Shown here one piece after another: positions 42,986 through 51,532 of a stretch of 64,000 nt of DNA; the stretch's first letter is position 1; each line of letters opens with the position of its first letter. Below the pieces are notes generated by a model that searched no databases, was not told where the DNA came from, and saw only the letters and a list, made by a program, of their open reading frames with translations. A program made the translations under genes and the position numbers. Source of the DNA: Alistipes sp. (GTDB taxonomy: Bacteria > Bacteroidota > Bacteroidia > Bacteroidales > Rikenellaceae); NCBI GenBank assembly GCA_017483225.1, contig JAFULF010000025.1, forward strand, positions 1 to 64,000, written 5' to 3'.

Positions 42986-45409
42986 TTACAGTTTTGTTAG
43001 TTTTGCCAATCGGGCGATAAGGGTCTTGGAGCCGTGCGGTGCGCCAAACTCTACCGTAATCTTATGGTCGGTAGCCAATGGGGTGACGTCCCGTATGACT
43101 CCACGACCGAATGTTGTGTGCTGAACGACATCGCCCACGGCGTAGTCGCACGGAGCAGAGGTCACGGTGCCCGTTGTCGAGGTGTTCACTCGGCGCATCT
43201 TCGAGGTGTCGATGGTCGGGCGTGGTGGCTCCGGCGCAGGACGTTGTGGCGAGGCGTATGGACTCCGGGTCGGCTGCGGTCTCTGTGTGGAGGCTCCCTG
43301 TGGGGTCCCCTTCTGCTGGTAGCGGTAGTCGAAGCGACGGCGCAGGGCATCGAGGGCCGACTCGCCATCCTCGCCGAGGTTCGTAGCACTGCGGCGGGCA
43401 GGTTTCAGGTCGAAGTCGCTATCCACATACTGCGGGTCAATCTCCGAGAGGAAACGACTCGGGCGTGAGAACTCCATATTGCCCCACTTGAAGCGCATCT
43501 CGGCGCAGGAGAGGGTAGCCAGACTCTTGGCACGTGTCAGGGCCACATAAAAGAGGCGACGCTCCTCCTCCAAGCCGTCGATATCCTCCATCGCCTGCAT
43601 CGACGGGAAGAGGTTTTCTTCGCAGCCTACTATATATACATACTTGTATTCCAGACCTTTGGCGGAGTGTACGGTCATCAGCGTAACCTTGTTGTTGCCA
43701 TCCTCCTCCTCGTTGTCCATATCCGACATAAGCATCAGCCCCGAGAGCCACTCCTCGATGGTTGCCTTGTCGAACTCCTCTCGCTCGCCGGCACGAATCT
43801 CCGCCTCGACCTGCTCGTTGAAGAGTTGGAGCGTGTTGAGCAGCTCCTCGATATTATCGACGGCACTCTGCGCCTCCGGCGTGTTGAGCATACGGTAAGA
43901 TTGCAGTATGCCGGAGCGGGTGGCGACCTCCAAGCCGAAGTCGTACAGACCCTTCGCCTCACGGGCGAGCGACAACTCGCGTATGAGTGCCACGAACTCC
44001 GCCACCTTGCGGGCAACGGCCTTCTCCGTAGGGTCGTCGCTCTGCATCCCCACCAGAGCATCCACGGCATCCCACATCGACGTACCTCGGCTCTGCGCTA
44101 TGGCGGCAATGCGCTCCACCGACGTTGCTCCGATACCTCGGGCAGGGGTGTTGATGATGCGCTTGAAGGCCTCGTCGTCACGAGGGTTAATGATTAGGCG
44201 TATGTAGCCGAGCATATCCCGTATCTCCTTGTGGTCGTAGAAGGAGTTGCCCTTATATATACGGTATGGTATCGCCTTGCGGCGCAGCACATCCTCCAAC
44301 GCCTGCGATTGGTTGTTGGTGCGGTAGAGGATTGCCACCTCGCTCCACTCGTCGCCCGCCGTGCGCACCTTGTCACGCAGGTCGCTCACAATCATATCGG
44401 CCTCCTCACGGTCGGTGTAGGCCTTCAAGATGCGTATCTTCTCGCCCTGCTCGCCCTCCGAGAAGCATCGCTTCTTCATACGGCGGGCGTTGTGGTTGAT
44501 GACCGAATTGGCGGCATCCACGATGGTCTTGGTCGAGCGGTAGTTCTGCTCCAACTTGTATATCTTGGCATCGGGGTAGTCACGCTGGAAGGAGAGGATG
44601 TTCTCGATTTTCGCACCTCGGAACGAGTAGATGCTCTGCGCATCGTCGCCCACAACGCAGACGTTGGGGTACTTCAACGCCAGACGGCGTATGATGGTAT
44701 ATTGTGCGAAGTTGGTATCCTGATACTCATCCACGAGCAGGTACCGAAAGCGCTCCTGATACTCGGCGAGCACCTGCGGGAAGTCCCTGAACAGGATGTT
44801 GGTCTGCAAGAGCAGGTCGTCGAAGTCCATCGCCCCGTTCTGCTTGCATCGCTTGCAGTATTCGAGGTATATGGTCCCCATCTCCGGTATCTGTCGCTGT
44901 CTGTCCTCCGTGGCGAGCGTGGTGCTTGCCATATATGCTCCCGGGGTGATGAGGCTGTTCTTGGCCGAGGAGATGCGGGAGGCGATATGGCCCGGCTTAT
45001 ACTTCTCGTCGGAGAGGTTGCGCTCCTTGATTATGGTCTTTATCAGGTTCTTGGCATCGTTGCTCTCATAGATGGTGTATGCCTGCGGGTAACCCATACG
45101 CTCGGCATTCTCACGCAGGATGCGGGCAAAGACCGAGTGGAAGGTGCCCATACGTATATATCTGCTCTGCGGACCCACCATGGCCTCGATACGCTCACGC
45201 ATCTCCTTCGCCGCCTTGTTGGTAAAGGTGAGCGCAAGGATGCTCTCGGGGCGCACCCCCTGCTCTATCATATAAGCGATGCGGGAGGTGAGCACACGGG
45301 TCTTGCCGGAACCCGCTCCGGCAATAATCAGCGAGGGGCCCTCGTAGTTCACCACAGCATCGTGCTGCGCTGCGTTCAGCCCTTCAAGTATCTTGGATGT
45401 TGTTGCCAT
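42986..45409 (-). CDS. UvrD/PcrA-type DNA helicase
   Basis: About 807 residues from the ATG at 45409. Superfamily I motifs are AGAGSGKTRVLTSRIAYMI (Walker A), LLVDEYQDTNFAQY (Walker B), VVGDDAQSIYSFRGA (motif III), YRSTKTI (IV), VTLMTVHSAKGLEYKYVYI (V) and FYVALTRAKSLATL (VI). The tail (about 690-807) is Pro/Arg-rich with a final PcrA-like module VGDVVQHTTFGRGVI. It acts in repair and replication restart. Confidence 0.95.
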   Translation of the reverse strand: MATTSKILEGLNAAQHDAVVNYEGPSLIIAGAGSGKTRVLTSRIAYMIEQGVRPESILALTFTNKAAKEMRERIEAMVGPQSRYIRMGTFHSVFARILRENAERMGYPQAYTIYESNDAKNLIKTIIKERNLSDEKYKPGHIASRISSAKNSLITPGAYMASTTLATEDRQRQIPEMGTIYLEYCKRCKQNGAMDFDDLLLQTNILFRDFPQVLAEYQERFRYLLVDEYQDTNFAQYTIIRRLALKYPNVCVVGDDAQSIYSFRGAKIENILSFQRDYPDAKIYKLEQNYRSTKTIVDAANSVINHNARRMKKRCFSEGEQGEKIRILKAYTDREEADMIVSDLRDKVRTAGDEWSEVAILYRTNNQSQALEDVLRRKAIPYRIYKGNSFYDHKEIRDMLGYIRLIINPRDDEAFKRIINTPARGIGATSVERIAAIAQSRGTSMWDAVDALVGMQSDDPTEKAVARKVAEFVALIRELSLAREAKGLYDFGLEVATRSGILQSYRMLNTPEAQSAVDNIEELLNTLQLFNEQVEAEIRAGEREEFDKATIEEWLSGLMLMSDMDNEEEDGNNKVTLMTVHSAKGLEYKYVYIVGCEENLFPSMQAMEDIDGLEEERRLFYVALTRAKSLATLSCAEMRFKWGNMEFSRPSRFLSEIDPQYVDSDFDLKPARRSATNLGEDGESALDALRRRFDYRYQQKGTPQGASTQRPQPTRSPYASPQRPAPEPPRPTIDTSKMRRVNTSTTGTVTSAPCDYAVGDVVQHTTFGRGVIRDVTPLATDHKITVEFGAPHGSKTLIARLAKLTKL

Positions 45410-45429
45410 AAATTCTTCGTTACAGAGGA

Positions 45430-45437
45430 CAAAATTA
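45430..45437 (-). promoter_or_regulatory. -7 box of the helicase-glycosyltransferase-nth unit
   Basis: TAATTTTG on the minus strand, 21 bp upstream of the helicase ATG. Confidence 0.55.
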
Positions 45438-45469
45438 GCAAAATATGAGAAAAGCCGAAAGAAAAATCG

Positions 45470-45477
45470 TACCTTTG
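45470..45477 (+). promoter_or_regulatory. -7 box of the DUF4924 gene
   Basis: TACCTTTG, 22 bp before the ATG at 45499. It supports the shorter start. Confidence 0.65.
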
Positions 45478-45498
45478 CAAAAATTAAACCTGAAAAGT

Positions 45499-46053
45499 AT
45501 GGATATCGCTCAAGCACGCCGCAAGGAGAATATCGCAGAATACATCCTCTACCTCTGGCAGATAGAGGACCTGCTACGTGCCTTGCAGTTCAGCCCCGAG
45601 GCTATATACTCGCAACTTGTGGCTCCCCGCAACCTGCCCGAGCAGAACCGTGAACTCTTCCTGCTCTGGTACCTCGACATCGCCAACCTCCTGCGTGAGG
45701 AGGGTAAGGAGCAGGGCGGACACCTCAACCATACGCTGCACCTTATAGCCGATATGCACAACCTCCACCTGCAACTGATGGAGCTGCCCGTGGGGGCGCA
45801 CTACCGACAGACATTCTCGGCCCTTGCACCATTTCTGCCAACCCTGCGCACGACGTTGGGCAACCGTGAGATGAGCGATACCGAGATATGCTTCCGTGCC
45901 CTATACGCCACGATGCTCTACCGCATAAAGGGCGGCGGCGAGAAGGCGGTGACCGACACGTTGGAGTATGTGTCGCCCGTGATTGCCGAGCTCAGCGCAA
46001 TGTATCGGAAGGTGGAGCAGGGCGAAATAGACCTCTTCGAGGAGCAGAAGTAG
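45499..46053 (+). CDS. DUF4924 protein
   Basis: 184 residues from the ATG at 45499; a frame from 45445 would begin upstream of the promoter box. The all-helical product starts MDIAQARRKENIAEYILYLW and contains LLREEGKEQGGHLNHTLHLI and FRALYATMLYRIKGG. This matches the DUF4924 family, small cytoplasmic proteins restricted to Bacteroidetes with unknown role. It is followed by rpmH, which has its own promoter. Confidence 0.88.
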   Translation: MDIAQARRKENIAEYILYLWQIEDLLRALQFSPEAIYSQLVAPRNLPEQNRELFLLWYLDIANLLREEGKEQGGHLNHTLHLIADMHNLHLQLMELPVGAHYRQTFSALAPFLPTLRTTLGNREMSDTEICFRALYATMLYRIKGGGEKAVTDTLEYVSPVIAELSAMYRKVEQGEIDLFEEQK

Positions 46054-46104
46054 ATGGCTGAAAGGCTTTTTTTTGCGAAAATTGAGGGTAAAAAATAAGA
46101 AAAG

Positions 46105-46135
46105 TTTGTAAAATTAAATTTTCGTTGTACCTTTG
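46105..46135 (+). promoter_or_regulatory. rpmH promoter
   Basis: TTTG (46105-46108) and TACCTTTG (46128-46135) separated by 19 bp: a near-ideal Bacteroidetes promoter. Confidence 0.85.
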
Positions 46136-46198
46136 CACTCCGCATAAAGTGTTTTATGCTGTTGAATTTGAATACAAAACAATAAAAACGATACTATT

Positions 46199-46366
46199 AT
46201 GGCAATGAAGAGAACTTACCAGCCTTCCCGTCGCAAGAGAATCAACAAGCACGGCTTCCGTGCAAGAATGGCTACTGCTAACGGCCGTAAGGTTTTGGCA
46301 GCACGTCGTGCAAAGGGACGTAAGAAGTTGACTGTATCTGACGAGGCTACATTCAAGTACAACTAA
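46199..46366 (+). CDS. rpmH: 50S ribosomal protein L34
   Basis: The 55-codon product reads [20 protein letters not shown] and continues with [20 protein letters not shown]. It is a complete L34 with a short C-terminal extension (TFKYN). An internal ATG at 46205 gives the form that starts MKRTYQPS, as in most species; either is possible. A hairpin terminator follows after 31 bp. Confidence 0.97.
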   Translation: MAMKRTYQPSRRKRINKHGFRARMATANGRKVLAARRAKGRKKLTVSDEATFKYN

Positions 46367-46397
46367 ATCGCACAAGCGATTACGGTTGCAACAATAT

Positions 46398-46430
46398 AAC
46401 CGGCATTCCTTTTTTTTTGGAGTGTCGGTT
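46398..46430 (+). terminator. Hairpin after rpmH
   Basis: AACCGGCATTCC and GGAGTGTCGGTT pair with two mismatched or wobble positions around a T8 loop, followed by TGTTGTTT. Confidence 0.6.
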
Positions 46431-46440
46431 TGTTGTTTAT

Positions 46441-46564
46441 AAAAATCATTTTAAGGGGTATTTACTGCCGCTAACGGCTTCCTCGTCAATGGGCAGTACG
46501 CCGAGTACAGCCCATCGCCTCGTCATCCGCCGAGCGTTGTAACTACCTCCTTAAAATGATTTTT
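46441..46564 (+). repeat. Family A structured repeat, copy A3 (subtype III)
   Basis: Arms AAAAATCATTTTAAG and CTTAAAATGATTTTT (46550-46564). A GCCG-CTAA-CGGC hairpin lies near the left arm, and the GGGC-A-GTAC hairpin is central. It lies 75 bp after rpmH. Closely matches A11 at 63019. Confidence 0.9.
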
Positions 46565-46580
46565 TGTTGTGCAGGTGGGT

Positions 46581-46704
46581 AGAAAACCATTTTAAGAGCG
46601 ATTTGCTTCCGCTACCTCATTCTCAGCAATGGGAAATACGCTAAGTATGTCCCATCGCTTCGAATATCGGCGAGCGTTGCAACTCATCACTTAAAATGAT
46701 TTTT
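46581..46704 (+). repeat. Family A structured repeat, copy A4 (subtype II)
   Basis: The left arm reads AGAAAACCATTTTAAG, the right CTTAAAATGATTTTT (46690-46704). The internal hairpin is TGGGA-A-ATAC-GCTAA-GTAT-G-TCCCA, with two base pairs swapped relative to A2 (C-G to A-T and G-C to A-T). In tandem with A3. Confidence 0.9.
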
Positions 46705-46721
46705 AGGTTTGTGCTGGTGGG

Positions 46722-46842
46722 AAATTAGGGATTTTAATGAGATTGGGGAGTTTAAGGGATGCCAAGATTACTACCCTTAAATTCCCTAAATTCCTTAAAC
46801 TCCCTTCTCGCTTGACCTTAATTGACCTTATGTTGCGCAAAA
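46722..46842 (+). repeat. D- and C-type arrays
   Basis: D: ATTTTAATGAGATTGGGGAG and TTAAGGGATGCC, then the partly complementary CCCTTAAATTCCCTAAATTC and CTTAAACTCCC. C: CTTGACCTTA and ATTGACCTTA at 46811-46830, ending TTGCGCAA. 46581-46842 closely matches 61174-61432 in order and sequence. Confidence 0.8.
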
Positions 46843-46846
46843 GGAG

Positions 46847-47000
46847 GCGCACAAGTTTAATGGCTATTAAGGGAGTTAAGGGATATTAAGGGTAGTTAAT
46901 GTTGCGCCGAGAGATTGCGGACTCTTACGACCGGCCCACAAAATCGCTTGCGTTCCCCTTAATTACCTTTAATCACCTTTAACAACCTTTACCTTTGCGC
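46847..47000 (+). repeat. Family B repeat, copy at 46.8 kb
   Basis: GGCGCAC, the TTAAGGG array, TTGCGCCGAGAGATTGCGG, the CTCTTACGACC core and CCTTTAA right arm to TTTGCGCC. Confidence 0.85.
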
Positions 47001-47043
47001 CAAGTCCCCTTCTGCACACCCCTCTTTGCACGTCGTTCCCCCC

Positions 47044-47083
47044 CCCCCTACGTGGGTATCGAAAACGATACCCACGTAGGGGG
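47044..47083. repeat. Perfect 18-bp inverted repeat with AAAA loop
   Basis: CCCCCTACGTGGGTATCG (47044-47061), AAAA, then the exact complement to 47083. It lies in an 11-C run on the left and has no T-run after it. No second copy is seen in the window. Confidence 0.85.
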
Positions 47084-47164
47084 AAAGTCAATTAAGGTCT
47101 GGTAAGGTAGATTAAGGAGGTTGTGGGAGATTGGAGAGTGGGGTAGAGTGTCACTTCTGCGCCT

Positions 47165-47222
47165 GCCCTTACTCGACCTTAAAGCAACCGCAGGTTGCGT
47201 GACCTTACTTGACCTTTCGTTG
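47165..47222 (+). repeat. C-type array with internal hairpin
   Basis: CTTACTCGACCTTA, a GCAACC-GCA-GGTTGC hairpin, then GTGACCTTACTTGACC and CGTTGCGCC. 47084-47390 otherwise holds more TTAAGG/GTTGCGCC fragments and no gene. Confidence 0.75.
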
Positions 47223-47390
47223 CGCCAAGCCCGTTGCGCCGAAAAAACAAGGCGCAACACCCCTAAACGGAATGTTGCGCCAAGGTTATTCGAGCCGACA
47301 AGGGTCGGCGGTGTCATTTGCTGTTATCGTCTGCGCACAATTTGCACACAATCGGTGTACGACCTGCGCACAGCCTGCCCCCCCCCTCGG

Positions 47391-48176
47391 TTAGTGGGCG
47401 GAGGTGTAAGGCTTGATGATGCCTCGCTGCGAGGTGCGGATGAACTCCAACAGCGCATCACGCTCCGGCGATGGTGGTAGCTGCTTCTCGACCTCCTCGC
47501 AGGCGTGCAGGTAGTTCATGTCGCTCTGGAAGAGGAGTCGGCAAGCGTTGTGGATGGTCTCTATCTGCTCCGGCGTATAGCCACGGCGGGAGAGGCCTAT
47601 CTTGTTGATGCCGGCGAATGACAGCGTGTCGCTACGCAGGGTGATGAATGGAGGCACATCCTTGTGTACGAGTGCGCCACCCTGAATCATTGCGTGGTCG
47701 CCGATGCGGCACCACTGGTGCACGGCGGCGTGGCCTCCGATGACTACCCAGTCGCCAACCTCGACCTCACCTGCCAACGAGCAGCGGTTTGCTATCACGC
47801 AGTGGCTGCCCACAACGTCGTCGTGAGCCACGTGAACATACGCCATAAGGAGGTTGCCGTTGCCCACCACGGTCTTGCCACGGGAGGCGGTGCCTCGGCT
47901 GATGGTTACATACTCACGGATGTCGTTGTCGTCGCCAATCTCGGCGGTGGTCTTCTCACCGGCGAACTTCAAGTCCTGCGGGAGGCAGGAGATGGAGGCT
48001 GCCGTGTGAATCTTGCATCGTTTGCCTATGCGTGCGCCATCGTGGATAACGGCGCCGGGGCCTATCCAGCAGTCGTCGCCGATGACTACGTCGCCGGCGA
48101 TGTAGGCGAAAGACTCGACGGTCACGTTGTTACCCAGCTGTGCATCGGGGTGAACGTAAGCGAGGTTGCTAATCAT
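47391..48176 (-). CDS. lpxA: UDP-N-acetylglucosamine acyltransferase
   Basis: The 261-residue left-handed beta-helix enzyme performs the first acylation of lipid A synthesis. Hexapeptide repeats fill residues 1-185 (SNLAYVHPDAQLGNNVTV, GDDCWIGPGAVI). The catalytic His is in MAYVHVAHDDVVG, and the C-terminal helical domain contains GLSRRGYTPEQIETIHNACR. It lies 24 nt after lpxC-fabZ. Confidence 0.96.
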   Translation of the reverse strand: MISNLAYVHPDAQLGNNVTVESFAYIAGDVVIGDDCWIGPGAVIHDGARIGKRCKIHTAASISCLPQDLKFAGEKTTAEIGDDNDIREYVTISRGTASRGKTVVGNGNLLMAYVHVAHDDVVGSHCVIANRCSLAGEVEVGDWVVIGGHAAVHQWCRIGDHAMIQGGALVHKDVPPFITLRSDTLSFAGINKIGLSRRGYTPEQIETIHNACRLLFQSDMNYLHACEEVEKQLPPSPERDALLEFIRTSQRGIIKPYTSAH

Positions 48177-48200
48177 AATCTTCTGTTTTTGTGGGTATTA

Positions 48201-49604
48201 CTATTTTGTTGTCTTTGCAATCTGTGCCATCAGCTCCGCCTCGCATACCAGCGTGTCGCCCACGAAGGTCTTGCAGAGCATTGTTGCTATGCCACGGCGC
48301 ATAGGCCCTGCCAGCTCGCACTCGAATTGGAGTGTGTCGCCCGGCGTAACCTTATGCTTGAAGCGCACGTTGTCGATGCGCAGGAAGTAGGTCGAGTACT
48401 CCTCCGGATTCTCCACGGTGGAAAGCACGAGCAGACCGCCGCACTGCGCCATAGCCTCCACGAGCAGTACGCCCGGCATAACGGGCTCCTGCGGGAAGTG
48501 GCCTTGGAAGAATGGCTCGTTGGTGGTCACGTTCTTGATGCCGCCGATGGCTGTGCCGTCGAGGTGGAATACTCTATCCACGAGCAGGAACGGGTAGCGG
48601 TGTGGCAGCATAGAGCGTATCTGGTTGATATCCAGCACCGGAGTCTGGTTGGCGTTATACTTGAAGCGTGGCTTCACGCCCTCACGGCGGATTGTGCGCT
48701 CCATCTGCTTCATAAACTCGGTATTTGCGAAGTGGCCCGGACGGGTAGCCCACACACGGCCCTTGATGCGCATACCCAGCAGGGCGAAGTCGCCGAGCAG
48801 GTCGAGGAGCTTATGGCGGGCCAACTCGTTATTGGCACGCAGTTGCAGGTTGTTCAGGTAGCCACCCGTAACACGGATATCCTGCTTGTTGAATATCTTT
48901 TTCAGGTGGTCGAGCTGCTCGTCGGAGACAGGGTTCTCGACTACGACGATGGCGTTGTCGAGGTCGCCACCCTTGATAAGGTTCATCTTGAACAGTGGCT
49001 CCAACTCGTGCAGGAAGACGAAGGTGCGGCACGGAGCAATCTGCTCGGTGTAGTTGTCGGCAGGCAGGTACGTTGCGTACTGGTTGCCGATGACCTTCGA
49101 GTTGTAATCCACGTGTACCGATACCGAGAACTCTTCGTCGGGGTAGAGCACTATTGCAACACCCTTCTCGGGGATGGTATATACCTGCTTCTCACGCACC
49201 TCGTAGTAGCGACGCTCTGCCGTCTGCTCTTCGAGGCCTACCTGCTCGATGCTCTCGGCATAAGCCTTTGCCGAGCCATCCATTATAGGGGTCTCGGGGC
49301 CGTCGATATCTATCAGCGCATTATCTACGCCGAGGGTCCAGAGGGCGGACATAATATGCTCGATGGTGCTTACTCGCACGCCATTGCTCTCGATGGTGGT
49401 GCCACGGGAGGTGTCGGTGACATATTCGCACAGGGCGGGTATTGTCGGCTGACCCTCAACGTCGGTACGACGGAAGAGGATGCCGTGGTCGGCGGGTGCC
49501 GGGTTGACCGTCATTGTCACTTGTACGCCTGTGTGCAGACCCTTGCCCGAGAAGGTGAGAGGAGCACGCAGCGTCTGTTGCTTGGTAGATGGTGTTGTTG
49601 TCAT
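48201..49604 (-). CDS. lpxC: LpxC-FabZ bifunctional protein
   Basis: The 467-residue fusion is typical of Bacteroidetes. The N-terminal LpxC part (about 1-300) starts LRAPLTFSGKGLHTGVQVTM and has zinc ligands in TIEHIMSALWTLG and in LARHKLLDLLGD, plus KGGDLDNAIVV. The C-terminal FabZ part (about 315-467) has the catalytic His in MLPHRYPFLLVDRV and Glu in PVMPGVLLVEAMAQ. LpxC commits lipid A synthesis; FabZ dehydrates 3-hydroxyacyl-ACP from the same acyl pool, so the fusion balances the two. Confidence 0.97.
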   Translation of the reverse strand: MTTTPSTKQQTLRAPLTFSGKGLHTGVQVTMTVNPAPADHGILFRRTDVEGQPTIPALCEYVTDTSRGTTIESNGVRVSTIEHIMSALWTLGVDNALIDIDGPETPIMDGSAKAYAESIEQVGLEEQTAERRYYEVREKQVYTIPEKGVAIVLYPDEEFSVSVHVDYNSKVIGNQYATYLPADNYTEQIAPCRTFVFLHELEPLFKMNLIKGGDLDNAIVVVENPVSDEQLDHLKKIFNKQDIRVTGGYLNNLQLRANNELARHKLLDLLGDFALLGMRIKGRVWATRPGHFANTEFMKQMERTIRREGVKPRFKYNANQTPVLDINQIRSMLPHRYPFLLVDRVFHLDGTAIGGIKNVTTNEPFFQGHFPQEPVMPGVLLVEAMAQCGGLLVLSTVENPEEYSTYFLRIDNVRFKHKVTPGDTLQFECELAGPMRRGIATMLCKTFVGDTLVCEAELMAQIAKTTK

Positions 49605-49656
49605 CTTTTTTCTACTTTTTACGTTTATTAAAAAGTGTGCGTGTCAAAATATTACG

Positions 49657-49664
49657 CAAATATA
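49657..49664 (-). promoter_or_regulatory. -7 box of the lpxC-fabZ / lpxA unit
   Basis: TATATTTG on the minus strand, about 53 bp upstream of the lpxC ATG. Confidence 0.55.
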
Positions 49665-49748
49665 GGAAATTTTTGCCAAAAACCTACAACTGCATCCCTA
49701 TTTGTTAAAGAATGTGCGGGAGTCGAAATTTTTGTTACAGAAAATTAT

Positions 49749-49756
49749 TACCTTTG
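49749..49756 (+). promoter_or_regulatory. -7 box of the BACON/LRR lipoprotein gene
   Basis: TACCTTTG, 30 bp before the ATG at 49786. A TTTG at 49731 lies only 14 bp upstream, so the -33 match is poor. Confidence 0.55.
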
Positions 49757-49785
49757 CCAAATAGTAATGTATTATTTGTACAGAT

Positions 49786-51531
49786 ATGAAGAGATTCCAC
49801 ATTCTTGTCTTGACACTCTTTTTTGCATTGGCTGCCTGCACACCGGGCAGTAGCGATATTGACAACACCGGTACGGGTGATGCCGGCGGCTCCGATACCG
49901 AGCAGACTACACCGGGCGACGGCACCGACGATGGTGGCTCGGAGGGCGAAGGTACCGAAGGCGGAGAAAACGGCGACGGCACCGGCGAGGACGGCGAAAG
50001 CGGCTCCGAAGGGGGTGAAGGTGGCGAAAACGGTGATGGCACAGAGGGCGGCGAAGGCGGCGAGGAGACTCCTCTGTTCGACATCGTCGAGCCGGAGCGT
50101 ACTGTGGGATATGATTCTGATCTCTTGATATTTACGATAATATGTACCGATAATAATGCTATCTCGGGGACCGTGGATGAGAAGTACGAGGATTGGCTCT
50201 CTTTCGATGGTGTGAGAAGGGATGAAATCCATCTCTGGGTATCATCTAATAGAGGTACAAAATCCCGCACGGGCGAGGCTGTCGTGGCAGATAGCGTGAC
50301 GGGAAAGAGTATTACGATACGCATCACGCAGCTGTGCGAGCAGGAGCGAGATATACTTCTTACGCCGTCGTCGTTTGGTGATATTCCATCTCGTGGTGGA
50401 ACATTCGACCTGACCCTCGAAGCGAATATTGGTCATGAATACCTATATGTCCTATATGACGGCTCTGTATCGGAGCCCGATTGGTGCTACATCTACACAT
50501 CCGACTCATCAGTATCGGCGACGGGTATGTGTGTGGATAATAAGATTCTGGTGGTGTTGCCAAACCTCACGGCAGAGTCTCGCTCGGTGACCGTAACATA
50601 CCGTTGTCCGAAGTACGACCTGACCACCGAACTTGTAATCACGCAGAGTGGCTACACCTCGGATGGCGAGCAGACACAACTCCACTATACCACTACCGAC
50701 GGTAAGATTATTGACGACGGCGTCTTTGATGTACCGGTGCTCTCCAACGTCTATTCGGAAGGCAAGGGTGTGATAACCTTTGACGGCACGCTTCGCAGCA
50801 TTTTGAGCTTCTCGTCAATGAAATTGGAGTCGGTGACCATCCCTGACCACGTCGAGGAGTTGGGCAGTGCTGTATTCGCCAATGCCGAGAATCTTAAAAA
50901 GGTTGTCATCGGTAGCGGCGTGAAGGAGTTTGGAGACTCCATCTTCTGGGGCGCAGGCTTGGGTACTGACTTGGAGGTCGAACTCAACAGCAATGTCGGT
51001 ATAGGCGTCTTTGACGACTCCTTTGTAACCAAACTTACCATTGGCAGCAATGTGACCGAGATTGGTGAAGAGGCGTTTTATCGTTGCTCGTATATTGAAA
51101 AAATAACTTTCAGCGAGGGCTTGAAACGTATTGGTAAACGAGCATTTAGAGGCAGTTGTTTCTTCTACAAACTGCCTAATAGTCTTGAAGTTATTGGGGA
51201 TGAGGCCTTCTACTATTGCGATAATCTGATTGCTGTGTCGATAGGTAATAATACGAGCTGCCAAATTAAGGAGATAGGTGCCTTGGCATTCTACGATACC
51301 AGCATTACAACGCTGGTTTGTTATGCCACAACTCCGCCGAAGTACGGAGATTATGCCCTCTACAAATACAACGAGCAGACGCAGACGCATGAGCCTATTG
51401 CGACCTGCCCTATATTTGTGCCGGAGGCCTCGTGGAACAAATACAAGAGTGCAACAGGATGGAAGGCACACGCCAATATGACCAGCATCATAACAGCCGA
51501 GTTGGAGGACGGAATGAAAGATTGGAAGTAG
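49786..51531 (+). CDS. BACON / BspA-like leucine-rich-repeat surface lipoprotein
   Basis: The 581-residue lipoprotein has a signal with lipobox ALAAC. Residues 20-95 are a Gly/Glu/Asp-rich stalk of near-repeats such as EGGENGDGTEGG. Two BACON-like beta domains follow (about 100-190 and 195-290; YEDWLSFD and ITIRITQ are typical). The rest (about 300-545) holds BspA-type repeats (LESVTIPDHVEELGSAVFAN, IEKITFSEGLKRIGKRAFRG). In gut Bacteroidetes such proteins sit on the cell surface and bind host or dietary polymers. It is coupled to a TonB-like gene 1 nt downstream. Confidence 0.88.
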   Translation: MKRFHILVLTLFFALAACTPGSSDIDNTGTGDAGGSDTEQTTPGDGTDDGGSEGEGTEGGENGDGTGEDGESGSEGGEGGENGDGTEGGEGGEETPLFDIVEPERTVGYDSDLLIFTIICTDNNAISGTVDEKYEDWLSFDGVRRDEIHLWVSSNRGTKSRTGEAVVADSVTGKSITIRITQLCEQERDILLTPSSFGDIPSRGGTFDLTLEANIGHEYLYVLYDGSVSEPDWCYIYTSDSSVSATGMCVDNKILVVLPNLTAESRSVTVTYRCPKYDLTTELVITQSGYTSDGEQTQLHYTTTDGKIIDDGVFDVPVLSNVYSEGKGVITFDGTLRSILSFSSMKLESVTIPDHVEELGSAVFANAENLKKVVIGSGVKEFGDSIFWGAGLGTDLEVELNSNVGIGVFDDSFVTKLTIGSNVTEIGEEAFYRCSYIEKITFSEGLKRIGKRAFRGSCFFYKLPNSLEVIGDEAFYYCDNLIAVSIGNNTSCQIKEIGALAFYDTSITTLVCYATTPPKYGDYALYKYNEQTQTHEPIATCPIFVPEASWNKYKSATGWKAHANMTSIITAELEDGMKDWK

Positions 51532-51532
51532 T

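Noticed and set aside
44231..45448. 405-codon plus-strand frame
   Set aside because: Antisense shadow of the helicase gene.
47044..47083. Integron attC or phage attachment site
   Set aside because: No integrase, no second site and no bulged attC-like arrangement is visible.
47664..49631. 655-codon plus-strand frame antisense to lpxA and lpxC-fabZ
   Set aside because: Both antisense genes are certain; the frame is a high-GC shadow.
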